DNA of 10,663 bases from an uncultured Desulfovibrionaceae bacterium (GCA_947037905.1 CAMQUX010000029.1:1-10663); one strand, 5' to 3'; shown: positions 1-7,245, numbered from the stretch's first letter. Notes: generated by a model not told the origin, from the sequence alone. Program-made: numbers and translations.

Positions 1-174
1 TTTTATGCTTCCATGCTTCTATGTTTTATGCTTTATGCTTCTATGTTTTATGCTTCCATGCTTCTATGTTTTATGCTTTATGCTTCTATGTTTTATGCTT
101 TCATGCTTCTATGCTTTCATGCTTCTATGCTTTCATGCTTCTATGCTTTCATGCTTCTATGTTTTATGCTTTCC
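1..174. repeat. Nested tandem repeat array (45-bp and 16-bp units)
   Basis: The block is built almost entirely from the core ATGCTT. A 45-bp unit made of a 23-bp half and a 22-bp half occurs twice (1-45 and 46-90). A 23-bp variant follows at 91-113. Three identical 16-bp units, CTTTCATGCTTCTATG, lie at 114-129, 130-145 and 146-161, and the array ends with a partial unit at 162-174. The first unit begins at base 1, so the array probably continues leftwards. The plus strand has no stop codon in any frame here, but the predicted peptides are only Met/Leu/Cys/Phe/Tyr low complexity, and the 16-bp unit shifts frame at each copy. A coding role is therefore unlikely. It is a good candidate for a variable-number tandem repeat. 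Confidence 0.93.
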
Positions 175-258
175 AAATATTTCATACTTTTTATATTTTT
201 TTGATTTTTATACTTTTCATACTTTTCTTTTTGATTTTTTTTTTATATATCTACGGTT
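175..258 (+). other. T-rich leader between repeat array and small exported-protein gene
   Basis: This is a T-dominated stretch in which CATACTTTT-like and TTTTTGATTTTT-like words recur. It looks like a decayed continuation of the neighbouring array. Any promoter for the gene at 259 must lie in it or in the array, but I cannot pick out convincing -35 and -10 boxes. The only Shine-Dalgarno-like sequence before the ATG is a weak ACGG at 253-256. Confidence 0.5.
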
Positions 259-669
259 ATGAAAAAATATTTATCTTTCTTTCTTGTGCTCTTAGTCCTA
301 CAAGCATCCGTTAGTATGGCCTATACGAGCAATTTTGTGTTCAGAGATATACCCTTAGGTGCTCTGCTTAAAGACTATCCAAATATGAGAAAAATCCAAA
401 AAGGACAATATATCTTAGAGTCAGAGAGTCTTATCTTTGAACAAGCACAGATTAAGCAGGTGGTTTATATTTTTTCTAAAGAAAAACTTTCTGGTATACG
501 CATTATATTTACTGGGGATATAAATTATTTTTATTTACGCAATTATCTTACACAAAAATATGGAACACCACAAACAAGGGGCGCTACAATTGGTTGGGGA
601 ATGCAAAATTACTCTATTAGCCTCACTTTTAAAGAAGAGGAAGGTGTTATTAATATTTTTGCAAACTAA
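259..669 (+). CDS. Small predicted exported protein, function unknown
   Basis: This 136-residue protein begins with a typical Sec signal peptide: MKK, then a hydrophobic core at about residues 4-17, and a probable cleavage after S-M-A at residues 19-21. The mature part is about 115 residues of mixed alpha/beta character with no cysteine and no further membrane span. It contains a KYGTPQTRG turn and a C-terminal strand-rich stretch ending in INIFAN. I do not recognise the family. The ribosome binding site is weak, but the start is fixed by the signal peptide. The gene converges on the minus-strand membrane-protein gene with only five bases between the two stop codons and no visible terminator, so the two transcripts probably overlap. 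It follows directly on the repeat array. A periplasmic or outer-membrane-associated location is inferred. Confidence 0.75.
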   Translation: MKKYLSFFLVLLVLQASVSMAYTSNFVFRDIPLGALLKDYPNMRKIQKGQYILESESLIFEQAQIKQVVYIFSKEKLSGIRIIFTGDINYFYLRNYLTQKYGTPQTRGATIGWGMQNYSISLTFKEEEGVINIFAN

Positions 670-674
670 AAAAC

Positions 675-983
675 TTATTTATCTTCCTTTAAATGACGCA
701 TGCGAGATATATATTCTGTTTCAGAAATTTTATTCTGCTTGTAATCCTCTTCTAACTGTTCACGTTCTTTACGAATAAGCATTCGTGACTCCTCATATAT
801 CTCTTCATCACGAAAAAAACCTTTAGGACCAAACATCACACGAATAAAAACCACTATAATCGCCAGAATTGCGAGGCAAAATAGCCCCCGAGTAGCCATT
901 ACTAGCCACGATTCATTTGGAACAGATTGAAATGGCCATCTCGACCATTCATTTACAAGCGTAAGCTCAAGCTCTTTATTCAT
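675..983 (-). CDS. Small single-span membrane protein with SHOCT-like C-terminus
   Basis: This 102-residue protein has a polar N-terminus of about 26 residues containing three tryptophans. A transmembrane segment follows at about 27-51, including LFCLAILAIIVVF. The rest is a charged, probably helical tail. Residues about 74-101 have the form of the short SHOCT-type helical hairpin: a Glu/Lys-rich helix, then NKISETEY, then a second helix with RMRHLKED. SHOCT motifs often sit at the C-terminus of small bacterial membrane or oligomerising proteins. AGAGGA lies seven bases before the ATG, so the start is secure. The gene starts 31 bp after the lptD stop on the same strand, which suggests co-transcription with lptD. 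A role in envelope assembly is suggested only by this position. The exact function is unknown. Confidence 0.8.
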   Translation of the reverse strand: MNKELELTLVNEWSRWPFQSVPNESWLVMATRGLFCLAILAIIVVFIRVMFGPKGFFRDEEIYEESRMLIRKEREQLEEDYKQNKISETEYISRMRHLKEDK

Positions 984-1014
984 TTAAAAATCCTCTATTT
1001 TCTAATTCCACCCA

Positions 1015-3408
1015 TTAAAAAGATGCTATGTTAAAATTAAACTCTATCTGAAAATCATCTTCACTACCAACATTCACATCTAAAGAAAATCCATAACAAC
1101 TTCCAATCCATTCAACCACCAATGCTCGTTCTAAAAATAGAAAATTATGAAAATCATAATAAAGTCTTCCACCAAGCCTTAAATTTTGGTTGAGCAAATA
1201 ACTTATATCTACTTTAAAAACATTAATAGCACTTGTTGGTTCAATATCATATAAATTATCTTCTACCCACTTTGCACGCCTAATATTATTTCCTTCTGGT
1301 TGTTGATTATAGCTAAAACCTAAAAGTGCTTGTGGAAAAGAAAAAATCACCCCATATTCTTGTTCTGTCAAGCCTTCTCCGTAATAAGAAATCCATAATT
1401 CACTATAAAAATTTATTGTATCCTGCGGTGAAAATTGAACTTTTGTATAGAAATCGTTTAATATCCGCCTGTCAACTGTTGATAAACCTTCTGTCCTAAA
1501 TACTTCTTGTAAATCTACACCTTGCATGAATTCCAAATAAAGAGCATCTTTATAGCTGATGCTACTAAAAGGAACTTGTTTTCCATCTTCATTATTGACA
1601 CTTATTGTTTTTATTTTTTTCTTTAATCGATTTATCAAAGAAAATTCAAGTGCAAAGGTATCATCTAAGCGGTCAAGTGCATCAAAATATGGCATTGTAT
1701 CTGGGTTATTTAAATTTTTCTGCCATGTAGCATTTATTTCTGGAACTATTGTATGCCCAAGACCGAGCCATTCAGATTTTCCTATATTTTCAGTCACTTC
1801 CTTTAAATCTGAATCAAAATGAAAAAATTGATTAAGCTCTGAAAAAACAGATAACCCAGCCTCTACAGCACCAGATGTTGGCACTTTATCTGTAGTTGTA
1901 TGACTACCTTCATATGCTATCTGATTATTATCATTTTCATATCTATCTATTAAATATATATTTTGTTTATATGCAAGTGATGGGATAACAGTCATAAAAC
2001 TAAGTTGAGCAGGAGCACTTATTTCTGGTTGCAAGTAAAGACGCTGTCCTTGTGTTCCTTGAAGACGTAAAAAATAATTATACCGTGCCATTAATTGAAA
2101 CTCTAAAGGACTATTAAAGAGATTTTCTTGAAAATTATAAAAATTTAACTCTGGAAGTTTTTGCGCAGCTGTATTTTGAGTCCAAGATGCTATATTTTGT
2201 GTATACTCCACACTTCCTGTAAACATATACTCATCCCACACTCGAGATATCATGAGAATATTTTCACGCGTATCAGAATCTTTCTCAGCAAATCCACGGC
2301 CAAAAACAGATACAAATTCATCTTGAGATTCATCATAACCTGAAATACCTTTTGTAAAATCTTGTAAATACCGAGTGTCTGAAATCAAATCTACATCAAA
2401 AAGTACTCGCCAGTCTTTATTTCCTACCCAGCCATCATATTTAGACCGCACCCACCAACGTGGGTTATAATCAAAGAGATAATCCGCATGAAAAAGAAGC
2501 TTTGTATAACTATCTGTATTTAAGCGAAATTCTACACCTTGCATATAACCTTGTGAGGCCATAAAATTTTGATAAAGTGTTAGGTCTTTTTCTTTATCAA
2601 TGGCTAAGTAAAATGGAATATTTAATGAAAATACAGAGAAATTACTTATGGATATTTCTGGAAAAAGAAAACCTGTTGAACGTTTTTTCCCTACAGTCAT
2701 TGTGATGGCTGGAAGTATCATAACAGGAGCTTTTTTAATATACAAAACCGGTGTATCTAAAAACACAAAATCCTTCAAAACAAGATCGCCCGAATCTGCC
2801 TTAAAAGACCAAGCTGGGCTATCTCCTTCGCAGGCAGTTATTGTTGCATCACTAAAAGTATAACTGTTATCACCAATTTTGTTCAGTATTTTTGCCTTTA
2901 AATACGTTTCCATATCAGGCATATATAAACTACTATCTTTTAGCCAACCATTCATAGTGACTAAATCAAATTCTGCTTCTTGTGCTGTAAAGGTATCGGC
3001 TTTCCACGTTACCTCTATATCACCTTTTAAAAAAAGCCAGTTACTTTCACTATATAAGCGTGCATAGTCAGCTTTTATTTTATCACCATCTTTTGTTAAA
3101 ATAACATCGCCAATAGCTTCAATATAACCACGATTATTTTCAGATACAAATTTCTTTGCTTTTAAACTCCACGCAACTCCAGCTACTTCTTCCTCAAAAT
3201 AAACACTATTTCTATTTTCAGATGTTTTCTCTTTTGTCTGTGCTTTTGCTTTTTTATTAGTACCTGTAACATTTGCCACCGCAAAAGAGTCTCCCATAAA
3301 AAAGAAATGAGAAAAACAGACTAGAAACAGAATTATTCTATATGTATATAATTTGAGGCTTTGCAAAAAAACTTTTCCTTTCGTTAATAACATTCTTGCT
3401 CGTTGCAA
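1015..3408 (-). CDS. lptD: LPS-assembly outer-membrane protein LptD (OstA/Imp)
   Basis: LptD, with the lipoprotein LptE, forms the outer-membrane translocon that inserts lipopolysaccharide into the outer leaflet. The 797-residue length is normal. A signal peptide (hydrophobic core about residues 24-38) is followed by an OstA/LptA-type beta-jellyroll at about 75-190, with the ladder of GYIEAIGDVIL, ARLYSE and LFLKGDIEVTW strands. A long beta-barrel follows, including RLQGTQGQRLYLQPEI, and the C-terminus ends in Phe as outer-membrane barrels do. The mature protein has only two cysteines, Cys193 (ITACEGD) and Cys771 (GSCYGF), at the places of the inter-domain disulfide of E. coli LptD. The start used is TTG with AAAAGG nine bases upstream. 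An ATG at 3393-3391 (five residues shorter) has a poorer ribosome site but is also possible. It heads a probable two-gene operon. Confidence 0.95.
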   Translation of the reverse strand: MQRARMLLTKGKVFLQSLKLYTYRIILFLVCFSHFFFMGDSFAVANVTGTNKKAKAQTKEKTSENRNSVYFEEEVAGVAWSLKAKKFVSENNRGYIEAIGDVILTKDGDKIKADYARLYSESNWLFLKGDIEVTWKADTFTAQEAEFDLVTMNGWLKDSSLYMPDMETYLKAKILNKIGDNSYTFSDATITACEGDSPAWSFKADSGDLVLKDFVFLDTPVLYIKKAPVMILPAITMTVGKKRSTGFLFPEISISNFSVFSLNIPFYLAIDKEKDLTLYQNFMASQGYMQGVEFRLNTDSYTKLLFHADYLFDYNPRWWVRSKYDGWVGNKDWRVLFDVDLISDTRYLQDFTKGISGYDESQDEFVSVFGRGFAEKDSDTRENILMISRVWDEYMFTGSVEYTQNIASWTQNTAAQKLPELNFYNFQENLFNSPLEFQLMARYNYFLRLQGTQGQRLYLQPEISAPAQLSFMTVIPSLAYKQNIYLIDRYENDNNQIAYEGSHTTTDKVPTSGAVEAGLSVFSELNQFFHFDSDLKEVTENIGKSEWLGLGHTIVPEINATWQKNLNNPDTMPYFDALDRLDDTFALEFSLINRLKKKIKTISVNNEDGKQVPFSSISYKDALYLEFMQGVDLQEVFRTEGLSTVDRRILNDFYTKVQFSPQDTINFYSELWISYYGEGLTEQEYGVIFSFPQALLGFSYNQQPEGNNIRRAKWVEDNLYDIEPTSAINVFKVDISYLLNQNLRLGGRLYYDFHNFLFLERALVVEWIGSCYGFSLDVNVGSEDDFQIEFNFNIASF

Positions 3409-3443
3409 AAGTATTAACCTTTTGTCTTGTACGTTTTTCTACT

Positions 3444-3470
3444 AAAAAGAGCAATAAAAGAACTCTTTTT
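3444..3470. repeat. Short inverted repeat in the divergent lptD / VWA-gene intergenic region
   Basis: AAAAAGAG at 3444-3451 is matched perfectly by CTCTTTTT at 3463-3470 around an 11-base A-rich centre. It sits between the divergently transcribed lptD and VWA-OmpA genes. It could be an operator for one or both, or simply chance in AT-rich DNA. The stem is too weak for a convincing terminator. No clear promoter boxes were identified on the plus-strand side. Confidence 0.35.
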
Positions 3471-3578
3471 ATCGCTATTTATTTTTAATCATTTTAGTAA
3501 AATAATGTGAAAATAATTGTATTTTTTTTATGAACAGCTAAAAAAATAGATATGTATATATTAAAAAGGAGTTTATCT

Positions 3579-4652
3579 ATGTTTCAACTGTGCAAAAAAA
3601 TCTGCTTTTCTTTTTTTCTTCTAAGCTCTATTTCTTCGTTCGCTTTTGCGGAAACTGTTATTGAATCTGTCGATGTTATACGAACACCTGTTACTCGTGT
3701 TGACAATATTCTTTTCCTTATTGATGATTCTGGTTCTATGAATATGCAAAGTGATTTTTTTGGAACAAAAAGAATTAATGTTGCAAAAGAAGTACTTAGA
3801 CGTATTAATGCTAAACTTCCTGATTTAGATTATAATATTATCATGTCTACTTTCTCTAATAGAGAAGAATTACTTCTTGTAGAAACACCTTATAATGAAG
3901 ATGTATTCGCTCTTGCAGTAAATTCCATTGATTCAACTCTCCCTATTTTTGGAAGATCCACAAATATAACGCAAGCACTTAGTACAGCAGAAAGTTTACT
4001 TGATGATTTAGATGGATACACAGCCATTGTTATGATTACAGACGGTCTCTCAAATACAGGCGGTAAAGTTTCCGCTGAAGCAATAAAACTTGCAAATAAG
4101 TACGGCGAAAAAGCATGTTTGTACGTTGTAGCTATTGACCCAAGTCCTGAAGGTTCAAAAATTATTAGAAACATGCGAAGTGCCTTTCAGCAATGTACAT
4201 TAGGTACAAATGCGCAAGAATTATTACTTGCAGAAGGTGCCTTAGACTTTTATGTTTCAAATGTTTTTTATGAAGAAAAAGTAGAATTAGATATTAAAAC
4301 TAGAGAAGTTTTCAATATTTATATTTTCCCTGATTTCAATTTTGCTTTGGGCAAATGGAATATTACAAGCGATATGCTTAGTTACCTCGAAGAAACAAAA
4401 ACATACTTGCAAGATAATCCAAAAGCAAATGCGCTTATTAGCGGTTACACTGATAATACAGGAACTGCTGCGTATAATTTAAAAGTCTCAAACTGGAGAG
4501 CAAATGCTATAAAACACTGGCTTGTAATACAAGGAATTGACGCAAATCGTCTACAAACAATAGGTTACGGTGAAAGCAACCCAGAATATACAAACGATAG
4601 CAAACAAGGACGTGCCCTTAACAGACATGTTAGTATTGTTACTATGAAATAA
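3579..4652 (+). CDS. Exported von Willebrand A domain protein with OmpA-like peptidoglycan-binding C-terminus
   Basis: This 357-residue protein has a signal peptide ending Ala-Phe-Ala at residues 22-24. A VWA domain runs from about 41 to 225 with an intact metal-ion-dependent adhesion site: D49-x-S51-x-S53, T128 and D155 in ITDGLSN. An OmpA/MotB/Pal-type domain runs from about 260 to 357, with GYTDNTGT (Asp292), the SNWRANAI helix and GRALNRHVSI (Arg349), the residues that bind diaminopimelate in Pal-like proteins. The expected picture is a periplasmic or outer-membrane protein held on peptidoglycan that uses the VWA domain to bind a partner. The start is the internal ATG with AAGGAG seven bases upstream; an in-frame ATG at 3552 has no ribosome site and would spoil the signal peptide. 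The gene is monocistronic, with its own terminator. The partner is unknown. Confidence 0.9.
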   Translation: MFQLCKKICFSFFLLSSISSFAFAETVIESVDVIRTPVTRVDNILFLIDDSGSMNMQSDFFGTKRINVAKEVLRRINAKLPDLDYNIIMSTFSNREELLLVETPYNEDVFALAVNSIDSTLPIFGRSTNITQALSTAESLLDDLDGYTAIVMITDGLSNTGGKVSAEAIKLANKYGEKACLYVVAIDPSPEGSKIIRNMRSAFQQCTLGTNAQELLLAEGALDFYVSNVFYEEKVELDIKTREVFNIYIFPDFNFALGKWNITSDMLSYLEETKTYLQDNPKANALISGYTDNTGTAAYNLKVSNWRANAIKHWLVIQGIDANRLQTIGYGESNPEYTNDSKQGRALNRHVSIVTMK

Positions 4653-4670
4653 CACTATAAGAAATACCAT

Positions 4671-4698
4671 ATTAGAAGCTAGATATTAGAAACTAGAT
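4671..4698. repeat. 14-bp tandem duplication before the terminator
   Basis: ATTAGAAGCTAGAT (4671-4684) is followed directly by ATTAGAAACTAGAT (4685-4698), one mismatch apart. The second copy contributes most of the 5' arm of the terminator stem that follows. The first copy contains a near-equivalent CTAGATAT segment and could pair as an alternative arm. Confidence 0.8.
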
Positions 4699-4733
4699 AT
4701 TTTTCTTGTACAGAAAGATATCTAGTTTTTTTT
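4691..4733 (+). terminator. Rho-independent terminator of the VWA-OmpA gene
   Basis: AACTAGATAT at 4691-4700 pairs with ATATCTAGTT at 4718-4727. The stem continues inward through TTTTCT/AGAAAG with one G:T pair, giving about 16 bp around a five-base loop. A run of eight T follows from 4726. Confidence 0.9.
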
Positions 4734-4745
4734 ACAGCTTCTATC

Positions 4746-4773
4746 TTGCAATAATTTATATTTCAACTATACT
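4746..4773 (+). promoter_or_regulatory. Putative sigma70-type promoter for fdhD-ppiA
   Basis: TTGCAA at 4746-4751 and TATACT at 4768-4773 are separated by 16 bases. They lie just after the preceding terminator and about 30 bases before the fdhD start. The -10 matches the consensus at five of six positions and the -35 at four of six. This is a pattern call only. Confidence 0.5.
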
Positions 4774-4803
4774 TTATTGAACAATAATAGTAGGATTTCA
4801 ACC

Positions 4804-5592
4804 ATGAGCTCTTTCTCTTACACACTACAAGAATACGCAAAAGACCGAAGTATCTCAAAAGAGATATCAGCTATCAGGGAAATCCCTTTAACTATCTATC
4901 TTAATGAGCGAGAAGTTATTACCTTACTCTGTACTGCAAAATTCCCTTTATATCTCGCAATTGGATTTTTAAAGTCCGATGCGTATATAACTAAACTTGA
5001 GCAAATAGTATCTACCCATGTGGAAGAAGATGATTATTCTATCAAGGTCTTAGTTGAGACAAATAATGATCCTTGGAAAGAACGAACACAACATCTTTCT
5101 ATCACTTCTGGCTGTGGGAAAGGTACAAATTTTGAGCGGAATTTAGAAACTATCTCAAAAAAAGAAATTAAAACAGAGTTAAAACTAAAACCACAAGTGA
5201 TTTTAAAGCATGTGGCAGAGCTTTTTAATCGTTCATCTCTTTATAGACAAACAAGAGGTTGTCATAACTCCTCCCTTTGTTCAACAGATGAAATGCTCTT
5301 TTTTAGAGAAGATATAGGACGCCATAACGCTATTGATACAATAGTTGGAGAATGTTTCTATAATGACATAGGTACTCAGGATAAAATTATAGTTTCTACA
5401 GGACGAATAACATCTGAAATTCTTTTGAAAGCTGTGCGTATTGGCGTGCCAGCTCTTGTTTCTACTGCGGTTGCAACAAGCCTTTCCATTGAACTTGCAC
5501 GAAAAATTGGCTTGACTCTTGTGGGAAATGTGAATATCGAAAAGGAATCTTTTTGGATATATAACGATTCAAATAAACTATTAGATTTTTAA
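4804..5592 (+). CDS. fdhD: Formate dehydrogenase accessory sulfurtransferase FdhD
   Basis: FdhD transfers sulfur from the cysteine desulfurase IscS to the molybdenum or tungsten bis-MGD cofactor, which activates formate dehydrogenase; it acts in the cytoplasm. The 262-residue protein shows the family landmarks: TSGCGKG (102-108), TRGCHNSSL (150-158), the diagnostic EDIGRHNAID (169-178), and STGRITSEILLKAVRIGVP beginning at 198, followed by ATSLSIELARKIGLTLVG. The sulfur-carrying loop has one cysteine, Cys104, where E. coli FdhD has CxxC; a Gly-Cys-Gly form is inferred to be an acceptable variant. Extra cysteines are at 153 and 159. The start is the ATG with AGGA eight bases upstream; an upstream in-frame TTG at 4777 lies too close to the promoter. 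No formate dehydrogenase gene is in the window. It is followed after 12 bp by the cyclophilin gene. Confidence 0.93.
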   Translation: MSSFSYTLQEYAKDRSISKEISAIREIPLTIYLNEREVITLLCTAKFPLYLAIGFLKSDAYITKLEQIVSTHVEEDDYSIKVLVETNNDPWKERTQHLSITSGCGKGTNFERNLETISKKEIKTELKLKPQVILKHVAELFNRSSLYRQTRGCHNSSLCSTDEMLFFREDIGRHNAIDTIVGECFYNDIGTQDKIIVSTGRITSEILLKAVRIGVPALVSTAVATSLSIELARKIGLTLVGNVNIEKESFWIYNDSNKLLDF

Positions 5593-5604
5593 AGGAATAA
5601 ATAT

Positions 5605-6177
5605 ATGAAAAACACTATTCTCTCTATCTTTTTACTTTTTACACTCTTTATACCAAGCCAGTCTTTTGCTAACAACTTAAATAACGTTGTTATTATAGAA
5701 ACGAGCATGGGCAGTATTTGGGTAGCACTTGATCCTGATAAAGCACCTAAATCTGTAGAGAATTTCCTCTACTATGTGAACAAAGAACTTTATGATAACA
5801 CTATTTTTCATCGTGTCATAAAAGGTTTTATGGTACAAGGCGGTGGATTTAACGAGTTTTTAGAAGAAAAACCAATAAAAGGACCTGTTGTAAACGAATC
5901 CCACAATGGGCTTAAAAATAATCGTGGAACTATTGCCATGGCTCGTACTAACGACCCAGATAGCGCCAGTAACCAATTTTTTATAAACCTTGCAGATAAT
6001 GCTTTTTTAAATAACACACCACAAAATCCTGGTTATACTGTTTTTGGACGGGTGATACGTGGAATGGATGTAGTTGATGAAATTGCAGAAGAAAAAGTAA
6101 CCACACGTGCCATGTATGATAATATTCCTAAAAAAGACATCTTTATAAAAAGCATCCGCAAACACAAATTAGAATAA
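5605..6177 (+). CDS. ppiA: Periplasmic cyclophilin-type peptidyl-prolyl cis-trans isomerase
   Basis: This enzyme catalyses cis-trans isomerisation of Xaa-Pro bonds during folding of exported proteins. The 190-residue length is the same as that of E. coli PpiA. A signal peptide (hydrophobic core about 4-18, probable cleavage after S-F-A at 20-22) precedes a complete cyclophilin domain. The active-site block is FHRVIKGFMVQGG with Arg70, Phe75 and Gln78. NNRGTIAMAR, SASNQFFINLADNAFL and GYTVFGRVIRGMDVVDEI follow in the usual order. AAAGGA precedes the ATG, and the gene lies 12 bp after fdhD, so the two are probably co-transcribed. The functional link with FdhD is not obvious; formate dehydrogenases are often periplasmic, but that connection is speculation. 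A cytoplasmic PpiB is excluded by the signal peptide. Confidence 0.93.
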   Translation: MKNTILSIFLLFTLFIPSQSFANNLNNVVIIETSMGSIWVALDPDKAPKSVENFLYYVNKELYDNTIFHRVIKGFMVQGGGFNEFLEEKPIKGPVVNESHNGLKNNRGTIAMARTNDPDSASNQFFINLADNAFLNNTPQNPGYTVFGRVIRGMDVVDEIAEEKVTTRAMYDNIPKKDIFIKSIRKHKLE

Positions 6178-6207
6178 TTATAACAGACAAATATAAACGA
6201 CTCGTTT

Positions 6208-6250
6208 AAACCAGAATAAAGAGCAAGATTTTTATTCTGGTTTTTATTTT
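6208..6250 (+). terminator. Rho-independent terminator after ppiA
   Basis: AAACCAGAATAAA (6208-6220) pairs perfectly with TTTATTCTGGTTT (6231-6243), a 13-bp stem with a ten-base loop followed by a T-rich tail. It lies between the cyclophilin stop and the next ribosome site, so the following gene either has a promoter overlapping this region or depends on read-through. Confidence 0.88.
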
Positions 6251-6279
6251 ATTCTGCTCGAAAAAAAGGAGCATATTAT

Positions 6280-7245
6280 ATGAGTATTTACACTTTACTA
6301 AGCCAAAAAGAATCACCCCCAAGTTTTTTTGGCACTGATCAATTTCCTAAAGAACAGACCTTTACCGCAAGAAAATCGCAGCGGGTATCAGTTCCTTTTT
6401 TTGGTGGCTCGCCCTTTCTGCTGGCGCAGGCAAATCTTTGGACACAAGAAGAAATTGTGCAAAATATTTTTCAGTATTATCAAAAATTTAAAAATCATGC
6501 TGCAGATTATTCGCACCTATCACTATCAATTATCCTCCAGCGCATTCAGCTTGCATTTTCTGCATGGAAACTAGCGCAAGATAATCCTGCAAGCCATCCT
6601 GAGCGTATAAGTGATTATATTATAGACACAGGGCTCCCTTACCATACAGGTGGAACATTTTATGCGATTATTCGTCATTACCCACAAAATGCTTGGATAG
6701 ACACCGCAACACTCGAAAATGAAAAAGAATTAGAAGAAAAAAAATATGAGCGTGGACGATACACAGCATATAAACTTCTTGATGTTTGCCCTTGGAAAGA
6801 GCTTGGAACCGATGTAGCAATTCCACGCACACCGTTTCATACCCTCTGGAGTTCACAACAACTCAATCCAAATGAGAACTTTTCTTTAAATATTCATCAT
6901 CTACTCCATGATCGACAAGAAAGAATACCACAGCAAAAAAACAACCCAGCGCACCTTTATAATAATATTCGCATAGGTCTTAATTATTTCTGGGAGAAAA
7001 TCTTACCAAAAAATTCGAGTTGGGCAACACCTTGGTTTAATCGCTCAGGAATTTTGGGCTGGCTTGTGCCTATTGGAGTAAATAATCCATTAACGCCAGA
7101 TACAGTTGTCATTTTTAAAAAAGATAAAGAACAAAATCTCTGGATAGCGTTTACAGCGCTCGATAAAGGGCAAACAGAAAAAGCTTCAACAACTCTTTTT
7201 GACTTCAGAAGTGAATCTTTACTAGAAGTAATATACGGGTTTTAA
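6280..7245 (+). CDS. Uncharacterised 321-residue protein, possibly DUF3825-like
   Basis: This gene has a strong ribosome site (AAGGAG, eight bases before ATG) and is clearly real, but I do not recognise it with confidence. There is no signal peptide or membrane span, so it is probably cytoplasmic. Residues about 100-135 contain SDYIIDTGLPYHTGGTFYAI. A charged KELEEKKYERGRY stretch follows at about 148-160. The C-terminal third holds a helix, LYNNIRIGLNYFWEKILP, then GWLVPIGV, then hydrophobic strands VVIFKK and LWIAFTALD, ending in LFDFRSESLLEVI. The order 'DTGL...IYA/FYAI' and then 'NY(K/F) helix, LP(L/I) strand, strand, T-LD' resembles DUF3825, a domain seen with RNA-associated OST-HTH proteins. 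That is a recollection of pattern only. It lies between a terminator and the RRM protein gene, on the same strand. Confidence 0.85.
   Translation: MSIYTLLSQKESPPSFFGTDQFPKEQTFTARKSQRVSVPFFGGSPFLLAQANLWTQEEIVQNIFQYYQKFKNHAADYSHLSLSIILQRIQLAFSAWKLAQDNPASHPERISDYIIDTGLPYHTGGTFYAIIRHYPQNAWIDTATLENEKELEEKKYERGRYTAYKLLDVCPWKELGTDVAIPRTPFHTLWSSQQLNPNENFSLNIHHLLHDRQERIPQQKNNPAHLYNNIRIGLNYFWEKILPKNSSWATPWFNRSGILGWLVPIGVNNPLTPDTVVIFKKDKEQNLWIAFTALDKGQTEKASTTLFDFRSESLLEVIYGF

Noticed and set aside
1..174. CRISPR array
   Set aside because: Units are contiguous with no unique spacers, and there is no palindromic repeat or cas gene.
5..314. Three overlapping open frames across the 1-174 repeats
   Set aside because: They exist only because the repeat unit lacks stop codons. 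The peptides are low complexity, frames shift at each 16-bp unit, no ribosome site is seen, and the longest overlaps the better-supported 259-669 gene.
1559..3067. Plus-strand frames opposite lptD
   Set aside because: These are shadows of the lptD reading frame, with no initiation signals or recognisable domains.
3552..3578. Upstream ATG start for the VWA-OmpA gene
   Set aside because: It has no ribosome site, whereas AAGGAG stands seven bases before the ATG at 3579 and gives a normal signal peptide.
4777..4803. Upstream TTG start for fdhD
   Set aside because: The ATG at 4804 has AGGA at proper spacing, and the TTG falls at or before the predicted transcription start.
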